64,000 bases of DNA, taken from contig NZ_CP072113.1 in the NCBI RefSeq assembly GCF_017654605.1, positions 2,356,001-2,420,000 on the forward strand, in the 5' to 3' direction. The translations under genes were made by a program, and so were the position numbers. This DNA comes from Yimella sp. cx-51. Lineage in GTDB: Bacteria; Actinomycetota; Actinomycetes; Actinomycetales; Dermatophilaceae. The notes under the pieces are model-generated. The model saw nothing but the letters and a program-made list of their open reading frames with translations, did not search any database and was not told where the DNA came from. Numbering within the stretch: position 1 is the stretch's first letter; each line of letters starts with the position of its first letter. Positions 44,526 through 53,295 of this stretch are shown one piece after another.

Positions 44526-44783
44526 ATGTCTGACCAGCCCTCGAAGTCGTCGACGAAGTCAGCAGCCAGCGATGCGAACGACGACATCGGCGACCTCGGC
44601 TACGAAGCGGCCCGCGACGAACTCGCCCGGATCGTGTCGACCCTTGAGAACGGCTCAGCCACCCTGGAGGAGTCGATGAAGCTCTGGGAACGCGGCGAGG
44701 CCTTGGCGGCCCACTGTCACCGGTGGCTGGACGACGCCCAGACCCGCGTCCAGAAACTCACCGACGACCGCGATCAGGACTGA
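44526..44783 (+). CDS. xseB: Exodeoxyribonuclease VII small subunit
   Basis: 85 aa. The core GYEAARDELARIVSTLENGS, ATLEESMKLWERGEALAAHC is the XseB helical hairpin that coats the XseA coiled coil. A Ser/Lys-rich N-terminal 20 residues are extra. ATG 44526 lies 5 nt after aaggtgg, which overlaps the xseA stop; the in-frame GTG at 44517 is less likely. Confidence 0.95.
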   Translation: MSDQPSKSSTKSAASDANDDIGDLGYEAARDELARIVSTLENGSATLEESMKLWERGEALAAHCHRWLDDAQTRVQKLTDDRDQD

Positions 44784-44869
44784 GCCAGCACGGGACGAAC
44801 ATCCCCCAGTCCCGAATGCGATCAGGCGGTCGCAGCCAGGACGACCTCGCCGACTGACCCGAGCGGCGA

Positions 44870-45517
44870 TCAGGACGTCGCGGCGGGCTTCAGCAGTCCG
44901 GCGAAAGTGACCAGCTGATCCCAGTCGGCCTTGCCGGTGACGATCGTGGCCATGCCGTTCAACGGCTCAGCCCGCACGATGCTCACCTGCTTGTTGGACG
45001 GGCGGTAGTACTTCGTCCACGTGGCTCCCCCGGCTTGCAGAGTGCCTTGCTCGGTGCCGTAGTTCGTCTGCTGCTTGCGCCACAACTCGTCCGGCTTGTC
45101 AGTCTGCAGCACCGCGATGTAGCGACTGTCGGGCAGGTCATAGCCCGCCTGCCAGGTCGGCGGCAGCTTCTCGAACTTCACGACGCGCACATTGGCCGGG
45201 ATCCAGCCCTTGGGTGCCGGCTGCGGGTACGACACCGTCCACTTCTGGCTGATGTTGGTCTCGCGGGCGATGCCGGCGACGTCGACGCCAGGGCGGTTGA
45301 CCTTCTCCACACGGGGCACCAAGGCGTTCCACCCCAGCACCGCGGCCGCGACCACGAGCATCGAAATGATCATGCTCTTGGCGTTGCCGGGCATGCCGCG
45401 ACGCTTCGGCGGGGCCGGCTGCTCGGAGGCGGGTTGCTGCGGAGGGGTCTGCTGATCAGAGCTCGGCTGCTGCCGATCAGCGGAATTGTCGACGGTCACC
45501 TGCTCATCGTCCCTCAT
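44870..45517 (-). CDS. DUF4245 domain membrane-anchored protein
   Basis: 215 aa. A Gln/Pro-rich cytosolic N terminus is followed by one membrane helix (about residues 48-65, [19 protein letters not shown]) and an extracytoplasmic DUF4245 domain (VARETN-like [32 protein letters not shown]). Function unknown, but it is regularly found between xseB and glpX in actinobacteria, as here. ATG 45517 is assumed; GTG 45499 is an alternative. Converges with xseB; no strong terminator seen. Confidence 0.9.
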   Translation of the reverse strand: MRDDEQVTVDNSADRQQPSSDQQTPPQQPASEQPAPPKRRGMPGNAKSMIISMLVVAAAVLGWNALVPRVEKVNRPGVDVAGIARETNISQKWTVSYPQPAPKGWIPANVRVVKFEKLPPTWQAGYDLPDSRYIAVLQTDKPDELWRKQQTNYGTEQGTLQAGGATWTKYYRPSNKQVSIVRAEPLNGMATIVTGKADWDQLVTFAGLLKPAATS

Positions 45518-45582
45518 CGCCGGTCAACTGCTGTAATCGCACCGATAGGCTCGGGCCAATCCGCCACGATCGAAGGAGCACC

Positions 45583-46575
45583 ATGACCACCGCTCAGCCC
45601 TCGTTCACGATCAAACCCGACCGCAACCTCGCCCTGGAGTTGGTGCGGGTGACGGAGGCGGCAGCGATGGCCGGTGCCCAGTACGTCGGCCGCGGCGACA
45701 AGAACACCGCTGACGGGGCGGCGGTGGCCGCGATGCGCGAGCTCATCAGCACCGTCTCGATGAACGGCACGGTCGTGATCGGTGAGGGCGAGAAGGACAA
45801 CGCGCCGATGCTGTTCAACGGGGAGAAGGTCGGTGACGGCACCGGGCCCGAGGTCGATGTGGCGGTCGACCCGATCGACGGCACCACCCTGACCGCCAAG
45901 GGCATGAACAACGCGGTCGCGGTCATGGCCGTCAGCGAGCGCGGCTCGATGTACGACCCGAGCGCTGTCTTCTACATGGACAAACTGGCCACTGGTCCCG
46001 AGGCCGCCGACGTGGTCGACATCCGCCTCCCGGTGGCCGAGAACATCCGCCGCGTGGCCAAGGCCAAGGGCATGAACCGCTCCGACGTCACCGTGGTGAT
46101 GCTCGACCGTCCCCGTCACGAGAAGCTGGGGCAAGAGGTGCGGGACGCCGGCGCCCGGATCCGCTACATCAGTGACGGCGATGTGGCGGGCGCGATCATG
46201 GCTGCCCGGGACGGCACGGGTATCGACCTGCTGCTCGGCATCGGCGGTACGCCCGAGGGCATCATCACCGCGTGCGCCATGAAGTGCATGGGCGGCGTGA
46301 TCCAGGGTCGCCTCTGGCCCATCGACGACGACGAGAAGCAGCGCGCCATCGACGCCGGCCACGACATCGATGCGGTGCTCTCGACCGAGGAACTCGTCAC
46401 CAGCGACAACTGCTTCTTCGTGGCCACCGGCATCACTGACGGGGAACTGTTGAAGGGTGTGCGTTACGAGCACGGTGGAGCCCTCACCCAGTCGCTCGTG
46501 ATGCGCTCGCGCAGCGGCACGATCCGGCTGATCGAGGCGCGTCACCTGCCGTCCAAGGTCGACGACTACCGCTGA
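45583..46575 (+). CDS. glpX: Class II fructose-1,6-bisphosphatase
   Basis: 330-aa gluconeogenic phosphatase. The metal site and substrate loops are visible: [59 protein letters not shown] and [20 protein letters not shown] (quoted separately). Actinobacteria usually rely on this class as their main FBPase. A gaagga site precedes the ATG. The sugar kinase gene follows after 8 bp. Confidence 0.97.
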   Translation: MTTAQPSFTIKPDRNLALELVRVTEAAAMAGAQYVGRGDKNTADGAAVAAMRELISTVSMNGTVVIGEGEKDNAPMLFNGEKVGDGTGPEVDVAVDPIDGTTLTAKGMNNAVAVMAVSERGSMYDPSAVFYMDKLATGPEAADVVDIRLPVAENIRRVAKAKGMNRSDVTVVMLDRPRHEKLGQEVRDAGARIRYISDGDVAGAIMAARDGTGIDLLLGIGGTPEGIITACAMKCMGGVIQGRLWPIDDDEKQRAIDAGHDIDAVLSTEELVTSDNCFFVATGITDGELLKGVRYEHGGALTQSLVMRSRSGTIRLIEARHLPSKVDDYR

Positions 46576-46583
46576 GGATCTCA

Positions 46584-47525
46584 ATGCAATCCCCCACCTT
46601 GGTCGTCGGTGAAGCGCTCATCGACATTGTCCGGTCGACAGATGGCACGTCCCGCGAACACGTGGGCGGCTCACCGCTCAATGTCGCGATCGGCCTGGCC
46701 CGCCTGGGTCACCCCGCCCAGCTGGCGGCGTGGCTGGGTGACGACGAACGCGGTGCGGCCATCGTCGACCACCTCAAGCGCGACGGCGTCGAACTGGTCG
46801 AGGGCAGCCGCGGCGCGCAATGCACCGCCACCGCGAAGGCACTGCTCGACGCAACCGGCGCGGCCTCGTACGAGTTCGACATCGACTGGCAACTGCCGTA
46901 CGAACTCCCCCAGCAGGACGTCGGCCATCTGCACACCGGTTCGATCGCCGGGGTGTTGCAACCCGGCGCGACGGGGGTGCGCGATGCGGCCCTGGCACAT
47001 CGCCGGGTCGGCACGATCTCCTTCGACCCCAACTGTCGTCCGCAGTTGATGGGGCGTCCGGGAGATGTGCGCTCAGACATCGAGCAGTTGATCGGTTATG
47101 CCGACGTGGTCAAGGCCAGCGACGAGGACATCGAGTGGATGTACGGCGGCGCAGTGTCGGTCGGCGAGATGGCCAGGCTGTGGGCACAGCTCGGCCCCTC
47201 GCTGGTGGTCGTCACGCGCGGGCCGCAGGGCGCCATCGCGTGCCTGTCCAACGGCTCGGTCGAAGATCTGGTCAGACCCGTTGCGGGACAAAAGGTTTCG
47301 GTGGTCGACACAGTCGGTGCCGGCGATTCGTTCATGGCTGGCTTAATCAGCGGCCTGCTGGACGCCGGCCTGCTGGGCGATGTCTCGGCCCGCGCTCGCC
47401 TGGAGTCGGCGACCTGGTCTCAGGTGATGCCGGCTCTCGACCGAGGCATCGCAGCGTCGGCAGTCACGGTGTCGCGCGCGGGTGCGCAGCCACCTACCCG
47501 CGCCGAACTGGGCCTCGAGGGCTGA
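46584..47525 (+). CDS. PfkB family carbohydrate kinase (fructokinase-like)
   Basis: 313-aa ribokinase-fold enzyme. The N-terminal substrate motif reads EHVGGSPLNVAIGLARLG, and the C-terminal ATP/anion-hole signature is VDTVGAGDSFMAGLISGLLD with catalytic Asp. The length and motifs fit fructokinase or 2-keto-sugar kinases; the substrate is not certain. It is probably co-transcribed with glpX. Its last 10 codons overlap the convergent cbiO gene. Confidence 0.92.
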   Translation: MQSPTLVVGEALIDIVRSTDGTSREHVGGSPLNVAIGLARLGHPAQLAAWLGDDERGAAIVDHLKRDGVELVEGSRGAQCTATAKALLDATGAASYEFDIDWQLPYELPQQDVGHLHTGSIAGVLQPGATGVRDAALAHRRVGTISFDPNCRPQLMGRPGDVRSDIEQLIGYADVVKASDEDIEWMYGGAVSVGEMARLWAQLGPSLVVVTRGPQGAIACLSNGSVEDLVRPVAGQKVSVVDTVGAGDSFMAGLISGLLDAGLLGDVSARARLESATWSQVMPALDRGIAASAVTVSRAGAQPPTRAELGLEG

Positions 47526-48261
47526 CCTTCGACAGATCGAAGCCGTAGGGCAGTTCGAGCCGGTAGCGCTGCATCAAGTCGTTGTCGGCGAGCAGGTCGA
47601 GCGTGGGCCCATCGGCGACGATCACTCCGCCTGACAGCACGACCGACCTCTCACACAACTGCGCCGCGTAGGGCAGATCGTGGGTGACCATGAGCATCGT
47701 GACGTCCAGCGACTCCACGATCGCGGCAATCTCGCGACGGCTGGCCGGGTCGAGGTTGGAGCTGGGCTCGTCCATCACCAGGATCTCCGGCTCCATCGCC
47801 AGCACGGTCGCGATCGCGACCCGGCGCCGTTGTCCGAAGGAGAGGTGATGGGGCGGCCGGTCGGCGAACTCGGCCATACCCACCTGCTCCAGCGCATGGG
47901 TCACTCGCTCCTGGAGTTCGTTTCCGCGCAGGCCAAGGTTCCGCGGGCCGAAGGCGACATCCTGGGCGACCGTCGGCATGAACAGTTGGTCATCCGGATC
48001 CTGGAAGACGAGGCCGACCCGGCGGCGCACCTCCAGCAGATTCTTGTCGTCCACCGGCAGGCCGGAGACGGCGACCGAGCCAGCACCCGCAGGCAGGATG
48101 CCGTTCAGCTGCAGGACGAGTGTGGTCTTCCCCGCACCGTTGGGGCCGAGCAGCGCCACCCGCTCCCCACGGTGCACATGCAGGTTGACGCCGAAGAGCG
48201 CCTGGTGACCGTCGGGATAGGCGAAGGCGAGACCGCGGACGTCCAGCACGGGCGTGCTCAC
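47494..48261 (-). CDS. cbiO: Energy-coupling factor ABC ATPase (cobalt/nickel), CbiO
   Basis: 255-aa ATPase: Walker A GPNGAGKTT, Q-loop LVFQDPDDQLFMPTVAQDVA (the ECF-specific 'DPDDQLF' run), signature LSFGQRRRVAIATVLAME and Walker B LVMDEPSSNLDP. GTG start at 48261 overlaps the cbiQ stop by 4 bp. Last gene of the cbiM-PDGLE-cbiQ-cbiO operon. Confidence 0.94.
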   Translation of the reverse strand: MSTPVLDVRGLAFAYPDGHQALFGVNLHVHRGERVALLGPNGAGKTTLVLQLNGILPAGAGSVAVSGLPVDDKNLLEVRRRVGLVFQDPDDQLFMPTVAQDVAFGPRNLGLRGNELQERVTHALEQVGMAEFADRPPHHLSFGQRRRVAIATVLAMEPEILVMDEPSSNLDPASRREIAAIVESLDVTMLMVTHDLPYAAQLCERSVVLSGGVIVADGPTLDLLADNDLMQRYRLELPYGFDLSKVSPRGPVRRG

Positions 48262-49019
48262 GACAGGTGGCTCACGATCGCGATCACCGTGGCGGTTGCG
48301 GGAATCGTCAGCGCACGTGCCCAGGTGGCTGGTGGTACGGGAGCACTCTCGCTGCGCGGCATCCGGCCACCGTACCCGCGGGCGAGCATCGCCAGATGCA
48401 CTCGTTCGCCGCGTTCGTAAGAGCGGATGAACAACGCTCCGGCGGTGCTGGCCAACACTGGCCAGTGACGCACCGAGGACGCCTGGAAGCCGCGTGCCTC
48501 ACGCGCCATCCGCATGCTGCGAAGCTGCCCGGTCACGACGTCCAGGTAGCGCACGGTGAACCCGAGGATCTGCACGAGCTGGCGCGGCAGTCGCAGCCGG
48601 TCGAGGCCGATCACGAGGTCGGGCGCCTGGGTGGTGGCAGCGAACAGCAGCGAGGCGAGGACACCGAGGGTGCCCCGGATGAGCAGGGCAATTGCGGCGT
48701 GCAGGCCGGGCTCGGAGACCTCGACGCCGAGCACCTGCGTCCGCGGACCAGAAGCGACGAAGGGCATCACGAGCGCGAAGACGATGAACGGGATCTCCAC
48801 CCAGGCTCGGCGCGCCAGGTGGGCGATAGGCACCCGTGAGAGCCGCACCGCAGTGACCAACAACGCGGCGTGCATCGCGAACCACCACCACTGCGAGGTG
48901 CTGGTGACGACCACCGACACCACGAAGAGCAGGAGCGCGACCAGTTTGATCTCCGGCGCGAGTGCGTGCACCGGCGAATCGGCGTGGAAGTGCAGCGAAT
49001 GCCCGTGGGACCCGCTCAC
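48258..49019 (-). CDS. cbiQ: Energy-coupling factor transmembrane protein CbiQ
   Basis: 253 aa with about five membrane helices. After SPVHALAPEIKLVALLLFVV comes the helical core, then the ATPase-coupling motifs RSMRMAREARGFQA and RSYERGERVHLAMLARGYGG, both with the A-R-G signature of ECF T-components. GTG 49019 overlaps the previous gene's stop by 4 bp; a longer frame would start inside that gene. Confidence 0.93.
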   Translation of the reverse strand: MSGSHGHSLHFHADSPVHALAPEIKLVALLLFVVSVVVTSTSQWWWFAMHAALLVTAVRLSRVPIAHLARRAWVEIPFIVFALVMPFVASGPRTQVLGVEVSEPGLHAAIALLIRGTLGVLASLLFAATTQAPDLVIGLDRLRLPRQLVQILGFTVRYLDVVTGQLRSMRMAREARGFQASSVRHWPVLASTAGALFIRSYERGERVHLAMLARGYGGRMPRSESAPVPPATWARALTIPATATVIAIVSHLS

Positions 49020-49372
49020 CTCACGGCGTCGTCGCGGTCGTGCCGCTCCCCGGAGGTCGAGCGGCCGCGGCGCAGCAACCACACCAGGGCGCCCATCACC
49101 AAGGCGACGACCACCAAGCCGGCCAGACCCGCGAGTCCTCCCGACACTCGCGGATCAGCCACTCCGGAGACGGCGTAGTCCGCCAGCGGAGAGTCTGCGG
49201 TGTGCGAATCAGCCGCTTCGGAGTCGAAGCCGAGCTTCTCGGCGACGAATTCCAGGCCGTCCGGGTGACTGGAGGCATAGAAGGAGACCAGCCCGGCGAG
49301 CACGGCCGACACCAAGGCACCGACCAGGACCACCGTGCGGGTGGAGATACGACGAGGCGTCTGCGTGTTCAT
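49016..49372 (-). CDS. PDGLE-domain protein (CbiN-like subunit)
   Basis: 118 aa with two membrane helices (about residues 13-32 and 83-102). The extracytoplasmic loop starts YASSHPDGLEFVAEKLGF, the PDGLE signature that replaces CbiN or NikN in many metal ECF importers. The Asp/His-rich loop (EAADSHTADSPLAD) could contact metal. ATGA overlap with cbiM and GTGA overlap with cbiQ. Confidence 0.92.
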   Translation of the reverse strand: MNTQTPRRISTRTVVLVGALVSAVLAGLVSFYASSHPDGLEFVAEKLGFDSEAADSHTADSPLADYAVSGVADPRVSGGLAGLAGLVVVALVMGALVWLLRRGRSTSGERHDRDDAVR

Positions 49373-50061
49373 GCCGTCACCTCCGAGGTGCGAATCTCCA
49401 GTTGCTTGTCGTCCTGGTATCGGCGGGCACCGAACACCAGGTCTGGGCGAGCGGCCAGCACGGACGACACCGCAAGCGTGGTGATGATTGCTTCACCGAT
49501 GCCGATCAGCAGGTGCCAGCCGACCATCGCGGTGGCCAGCTTGTCGAACGCGATCGGGGCGGTGCCGCCGATGGCGTACAGCCCGGCGAAGGTGAGCGCA
49601 GCCAAGGGCACACTCAGCAGCCCGGCTGCCGCGGCGGCCACCGGCACCATCGTCCGACGCTTGGGAAGCACTGCCTGCACACCGCGGAAGATGAACCAGC
49701 CACCCCACACCCCGACCAGGGCCATGAGGACGATGTTGGTGCCGAGGGCAGTCACGCCGCCGTCGGCGAAGAGCAACGCCTGGACGAGCAGCACGACGGT
49801 GATGGCAAGGGTGGCGGTGTAGGGCCCCACCAGGATGGCTGCGAGCGCACCACCGAGCAGGTGACCAGATGTGCCGGCACCCACCGGGAAGTTGAGCATC
49901 TGCGCGGCGAACACGAAGACGGCGACCAGCCCGGCGAGCGGCGCTGCGGCCTCGCTGAGCTCACGGCGAGCGCCGCGCAGGGCGAGGGCAACACCGGCCG
50001 CGGCGACGACGCCCGTGCCCACCGAGGTGGGGGCGTCGAGAAATCCATCGGGAACGTGCAT
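49369..50061 (-). CDS. cbiM: ECF metal importer substrate-binding membrane protein CbiM
   Basis: 230 aa starting MHVPDGFLDAPTSVGTGVVA. The second-residue His and the free N terminus form the Co2+/Ni2+ site in this family, which supports ATG 50061 over upstream ATGs. Helices include FAAQMLNFPVGAGTSGHLLG, with its conserved His, and GGVTALGTNIVLMALVGVWG. Whether cobalt or nickel is imported is not decided by the sequence. First gene of the operon. No B12 riboswitch is visible in the short leader before the hairpin at 50131-50173. Confidence 0.93.
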   Translation of the reverse strand: MHVPDGFLDAPTSVGTGVVAAAGVALALRGARRELSEAAAPLAGLVAVFVFAAQMLNFPVGAGTSGHLLGGALAAILVGPYTATLAITVVLLVQALLFADGGVTALGTNIVLMALVGVWGGWFIFRGVQAVLPKRRTMVPVAAAAAGLLSVPLAALTFAGLYAIGGTAPIAFDKLATAMVGWHLLIGIGEAIITTLAVSSVLAARPDLVFGARRYQDDKQLEIRTSEVTA

Positions 50062-50130
50062 GAGGCGCAGCCTATCGCTCAGATGCGACTCCATCGCATC
50101 TGGTGACCGACCTGCTTGGAACCGGCACCA

Positions 50131-50173
50131 CAGCAAACGGCCCGCCCTCCGAAGGAGAGCGGGCCGCTTGCTG
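50131..50173 (-). terminator. Hairpin terminator after sugC
   Basis: CAGCAA and CGGCCCGC (50131-50145) pair with GCGGGCCG and TTGCTG (50159-50173) plus an inner CTCC/GGAG, forming a long GC-rich stem just past the end of the sugar-importer operon. Confidence 0.75.
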
Positions 50174-50183
50174 GAACCTGGCG

Positions 50184-51440
50184 TCAGGAAGCCTTGGACG
50201 CCTTGGCCTCGCGAGCGCGGGCGCGCTCGAGAGCAGCCTTGCGCTGCGCCTCGGAGTCGCGCGCGATCTCGGCGGCCTTCTCCTCGTTGCGAGTGAGGTT
50301 GGCACCCGACTCGGGGTCGAAGACGTGCATCAACGCCGGATCGAAGACCAGCTCCGCGTCGTCGCCCTCGAGCACCCGCGAGCGGGAGTCGAGGTTGACG
50401 ATCATCTGGGTGCGCATGCCTTCACCGTCGAGGTCGCGGTCGAGCTCCTCGAGCTTGTGCTGCACGGCGGAGTCGGCCTCGAACGGGATGTAGGCGTACT
50501 GCTCGTTGCCCAGCCATTCGGTCTGGTCGACATTAGCGGTGAAGTTGACACCCTGGACGTTGTCGCCGAGCGAGGCGTCCTTGATGTACTCCGGCCGCAG
50601 ACCGACGATGACCAACTCCTTGCCGCGCACCTTCTCCGCGAGCTGAGCGTCCATCGGGACGTCGACGAAGGGCAGCTTCAGCACATCGCCGTCGACGCGT
50701 GCCGGCAGGAAGTTCATCGGCGGCGAGCCGATGAATCCGGCGACGAACAGGTTGATCGGCTGTTCGTAGAGCTCGCGCGGCGAAGCACACTGCTGCAGCA
50801 CACCCTTCTTCAGCACGGCCACGCGGTCGCCGAGGGTCATGGCCTCGGTCTGGTCGTGGGTGACGTAGATGGTGGTGATGCCGAGACGGCGCTGCATGCG
50901 CGCGATCTCGGTGCGCATCTGACCACGAAGCTTGGCGTCGAGGTTCGACAGCGGCTCGTCGAACAGGAACGCGTCGGCGTCGCGGACGATCGCACGGCCC
51001 ATCGCGACACGCTGGCGCTGACCACCGGAGAGGTTGGCGGGCTTGCGCTCGAGGTGGTCGTTGAGCTCCAGCATGTTCGCGGCGTCCTTCACCTTCTGCT
51101 GGATCTCCTGCTCGCTGTGCTGGCCCTTGGCCAGGCGCAGCGGGAAGGCGATGTTCTCCCCCACGGTGAGGTGCGGGTAGAGGGCGTAGTTCTGGAAAAC
51201 CATCGACAGGTTGCGGTCACGCGGGGCGAGGTCGTTGACCCGCTTGCCGTTGATCAGCAGGTCTCCTGTCGTGATGTCCTCCAGACCCACGACCATCCGA
51301 AGGAGGGTCGACTTACCGCAACCAGAGGGGCCGACGAGGATCATGAACTCGCCGTCGGCGATGTCCAACGACACGTCGTTCACGGCCGGGAAGCCATCGC
51401 CGTACTTCTTGACGATGTTCTTCAACTCGATGCTTGACAT
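50184..51440 (-). CDS. sugC: Sugar ABC transporter ATPase (SugC/MsmK/UgpC type)
   Basis: 418 aa. The ATPase domain has Walker A GPSGCGKST, signature LSGGQRQRVAMGRAIVR and Walker B FLFDEPLSNLDAKLR. The C-terminal MalK-like regulatory OB domains (residues about 240-380) are present. The tail is Lys/Ala/Glu-rich. ATG 51440 (MSSIELKNIVKKYGDGF) is the family start. Last gene of the lpqY-sugA-sugB-sugC-like operon; MsmK-type ATPases can also serve other sugar importers. Confidence 0.92.
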   Translation of the reverse strand: MSSIELKNIVKKYGDGFPAVNDVSLDIADGEFMILVGPSGCGKSTLLRMVVGLEDITTGDLLINGKRVNDLAPRDRNLSMVFQNYALYPHLTVGENIAFPLRLAKGQHSEQEIQQKVKDAANMLELNDHLERKPANLSGGQRQRVAMGRAIVRDADAFLFDEPLSNLDAKLRGQMRTEIARMQRRLGITTIYVTHDQTEAMTLGDRVAVLKKGVLQQCASPRELYEQPINLFVAGFIGSPPMNFLPARVDGDVLKLPFVDVPMDAQLAEKVRGKELVIVGLRPEYIKDASLGDNVQGVNFTANVDQTEWLGNEQYAYIPFEADSAVQHKLEELDRDLDGEGMRTQMIVNLDSRSRVLEGDDAELVFDPALMHVFDPESGANLTRNEEKAAEIARDSEAQRKAALERARAREAKASKAS

Positions 51441-51482
51441 GAAATGTGCCTTTCTTTCCAAAGGGCGTTCGAGATGGCCCGG

Positions 51483-52343
51483 TCAGCCCTTGACGGCACC
51501 GGAGGTGAGGCCCGAGACGATCCGGCGCTGGAAGAGCAGCACCAGGATGATGACGGGAATGGTGACCACGACGGCGGCCGCACAGATGGCGCCCGTCGGC
51601 TGGGTGAACTGGCTCGCGCCGGTGAAGAAGGCCAGGGCCGCCGGCACCGTGCGTGCGTTCTCCGAGGTCAGGTTGATCGCGAACACGAAGTCGTTCCACG
51701 CGGTGAAGAACGCGATGATCGCGGTGGTGAAGACACCCGGTGCAGCCAGCGGGGCGATGACCTTGCGGAAGGCCTGCCAGCTGGTCGCGCCGTCGACCTG
51801 TGCCGCCTGCTCCATCTCCCACGGGATCTGCTGGAAGAAGGCCGACAGCGTCCAGATGGACAGCGGCAACGTGAGCGCGAGGTAAGGGATGACCAGACCC
51901 GGAAGGGTGTCGAACAGGCCCATCTGACGCCAGAGGTTGAACAGCGGCGTCACCATGGCGATGACCGGGAAGAACGACACTGCGAGCGCCGTGGTCAGGA
52001 TCAGCTTCTTACCGGGGAAGTCCAGGCGCGAGATCGCGTAGGCACAGAACGTGGCGAGCACGACACTGATGAGCGTGGCGATCAGACAGACGATGATCGA
52101 GTTCCACAGGGCCGGCTTGAACAGGTCGCTCGCGCCGCCGGTGAAGATCAATTTGTAGTTGTCGAAGGTCGGGTCCTTGGGCCAGAAGTTGCCGAACATG
52201 TTCTGGCTCTTGTCGGCCAGTGCGGCATCCGATTTCAAGGACGTGGCGAAGATCCACAGGATCGGGATGATCGTCCAGAGCATCACCGGGATGGCGATGC
52301 CGAACATTCCCCACTTCGACTTGTTGCTGACGTTGGTTTCCAT
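51483..52343 (-). CDS. sugB: Sugar ABC transporter permease (SugB type)
   Basis: 286 aa, MalG-like with six helices. The N terminus is KWGMFGIAIPVMLWTIIPIL. The EAA loop is EQAAQVDGATSWQAFRKVIA, and the protein ends with VLLFQRRIVSGLTSGAVKG, as usual for this family. ATG 52343 has ggaagga upstream inside the end of the sugA gene. Confidence 0.92.
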   Translation of the reverse strand: METNVSNKSKWGMFGIAIPVMLWTIIPILWIFATSLKSDAALADKSQNMFGNFWPKDPTFDNYKLIFTGGASDLFKPALWNSIIVCLIATLISVVLATFCAYAISRLDFPGKKLILTTALAVSFFPVIAMVTPLFNLWRQMGLFDTLPGLVIPYLALTLPLSIWTLSAFFQQIPWEMEQAAQVDGATSWQAFRKVIAPLAAPGVFTTAIIAFFTAWNDFVFAINLTSENARTVPAALAFFTGASQFTQPTGAICAAAVVVTIPVIILVLLFQRRIVSGLTSGAVKG

Positions 52344-52344
52344 C

Positions 52345-53295
52345 TCAGTTCCTTCCGCCAGCGAGATCGACCTTGAAGCCCTTGACGAAGATCGCCGCGA
52401 TGATCAGCACGATGATGAACAGGATCACTGCGAGCGCCGAACCCATTCCGATCTCGACGCGGTCGATCGTTTCCCGGGCGACCAGCATCGAAAGGCTGGT
52501 GGTCTTGTTCGCACCGCCGGTCATGACGTACGGGTTGTCGTAGATGCGGACGGCGTCCAGGGTGCGGAAGAGAACCGCCACCATGAGGGCCGCCTTCATG
52601 TTGGGCAGGATCACCTTGGTCAGGCGCTGCCACCAGGTGGCACCGTCGACCTTGGCCGCCTCTTCCTGTGCGCTGTCGACCTGGGCGAGGCCGGCCAGCA
52701 GCAGCAGCGACATGAACGGCGTGGTCTTCCAGATCTCCGAGATACAGATGATCGCGATCGAGCTCCAGCGTCCGCCGAACCAGTTGTAGTCCTCGGGGAA
52801 GGCCCCGAAGGTGAACGTGCTCAGCCAGTGGTTGAAGAAGCCGGTGTCGATCTTGGCGGCGTACAGCCACGCGAACGCCGACACCACCGTGATGATCGCG
52901 TAGGGAATCAGCACGATCGTGCGCAGCGTGCGCCGCGGGATCACGACCTTGTTCATGAGCATCGCCAGGCCGAAACCGAGGATCAGTTCGAAGACCAGGG
53001 TGATGACCACGATGATGAACGTGGTGGTGAAGGCCTCCCAGAACAGCCCGTCACTCAGAGCAGTCATGTAGTTCTTCAGGCCCACGAACTTCTTGCCCGC
53101 CGGGTCGGTCAACCGGTAGTTGAACAGCGACAGGTAGACGGCGTAGAGGATCGGGTACATCGTGACGAAGACCATCACCACGAAGGCGGGGCCGGCCAGC
53201 TTCCACCCGAGGTTGCGTTCGCCCCTGGCCCGGTCGGACATCTTCTTGGCGCCGTCGGCCTTCGCCGAACGGGTCTCCTGCGTTGCGGTACTCAC
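52345..53295 (-). CDS. sugA: Sugar ABC transporter permease (SugA type)
   Basis: 316 aa, MalF-like with six helices. AFVVMVFVTMYPILYAVYLS is the first helix and EEAAKVDGATWWQRLTKVIL the EAA loop. The charged N terminus of about 35 residues is common in actinobacterial members. GTG 53295 overlaps the lpqY stop by 4 bp. The stop lies 1 bp from the sugB start, so the genes are tightly coupled. Confidence 0.92.
   Translation of the reverse strand: MSTATQETRSAKADGAKKMSDRARGERNLGWKLAGPAFVVMVFVTMYPILYAVYLSLFNYRLTDPAGKKFVGLKNYMTALSDGLFWEAFTTTFIIVVITLVFELILGFGLAMLMNKVVIPRRTLRTIVLIPYAIITVVSAFAWLYAAKIDTGFFNHWLSTFTFGAFPEDYNWFGGRWSSIAIICISEIWKTTPFMSLLLLAGLAQVDSAQEEAAKVDGATWWQRLTKVILPNMKAALMVAVLFRTLDAVRIYDNPYVMTGGANKTTSLSMLVARETIDRVEIGMGSALAVILFIIVLIIAAIFVKGFKVDLAGGRN

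Noticed and set aside
49016-50130. Cobalamin riboswitch before cbiM
   Set aside because: The leader before the ATG at 50061 is too short and lacks a B12-box; the hairpin at 50131-50173 belongs to the upstream sugar operon end.
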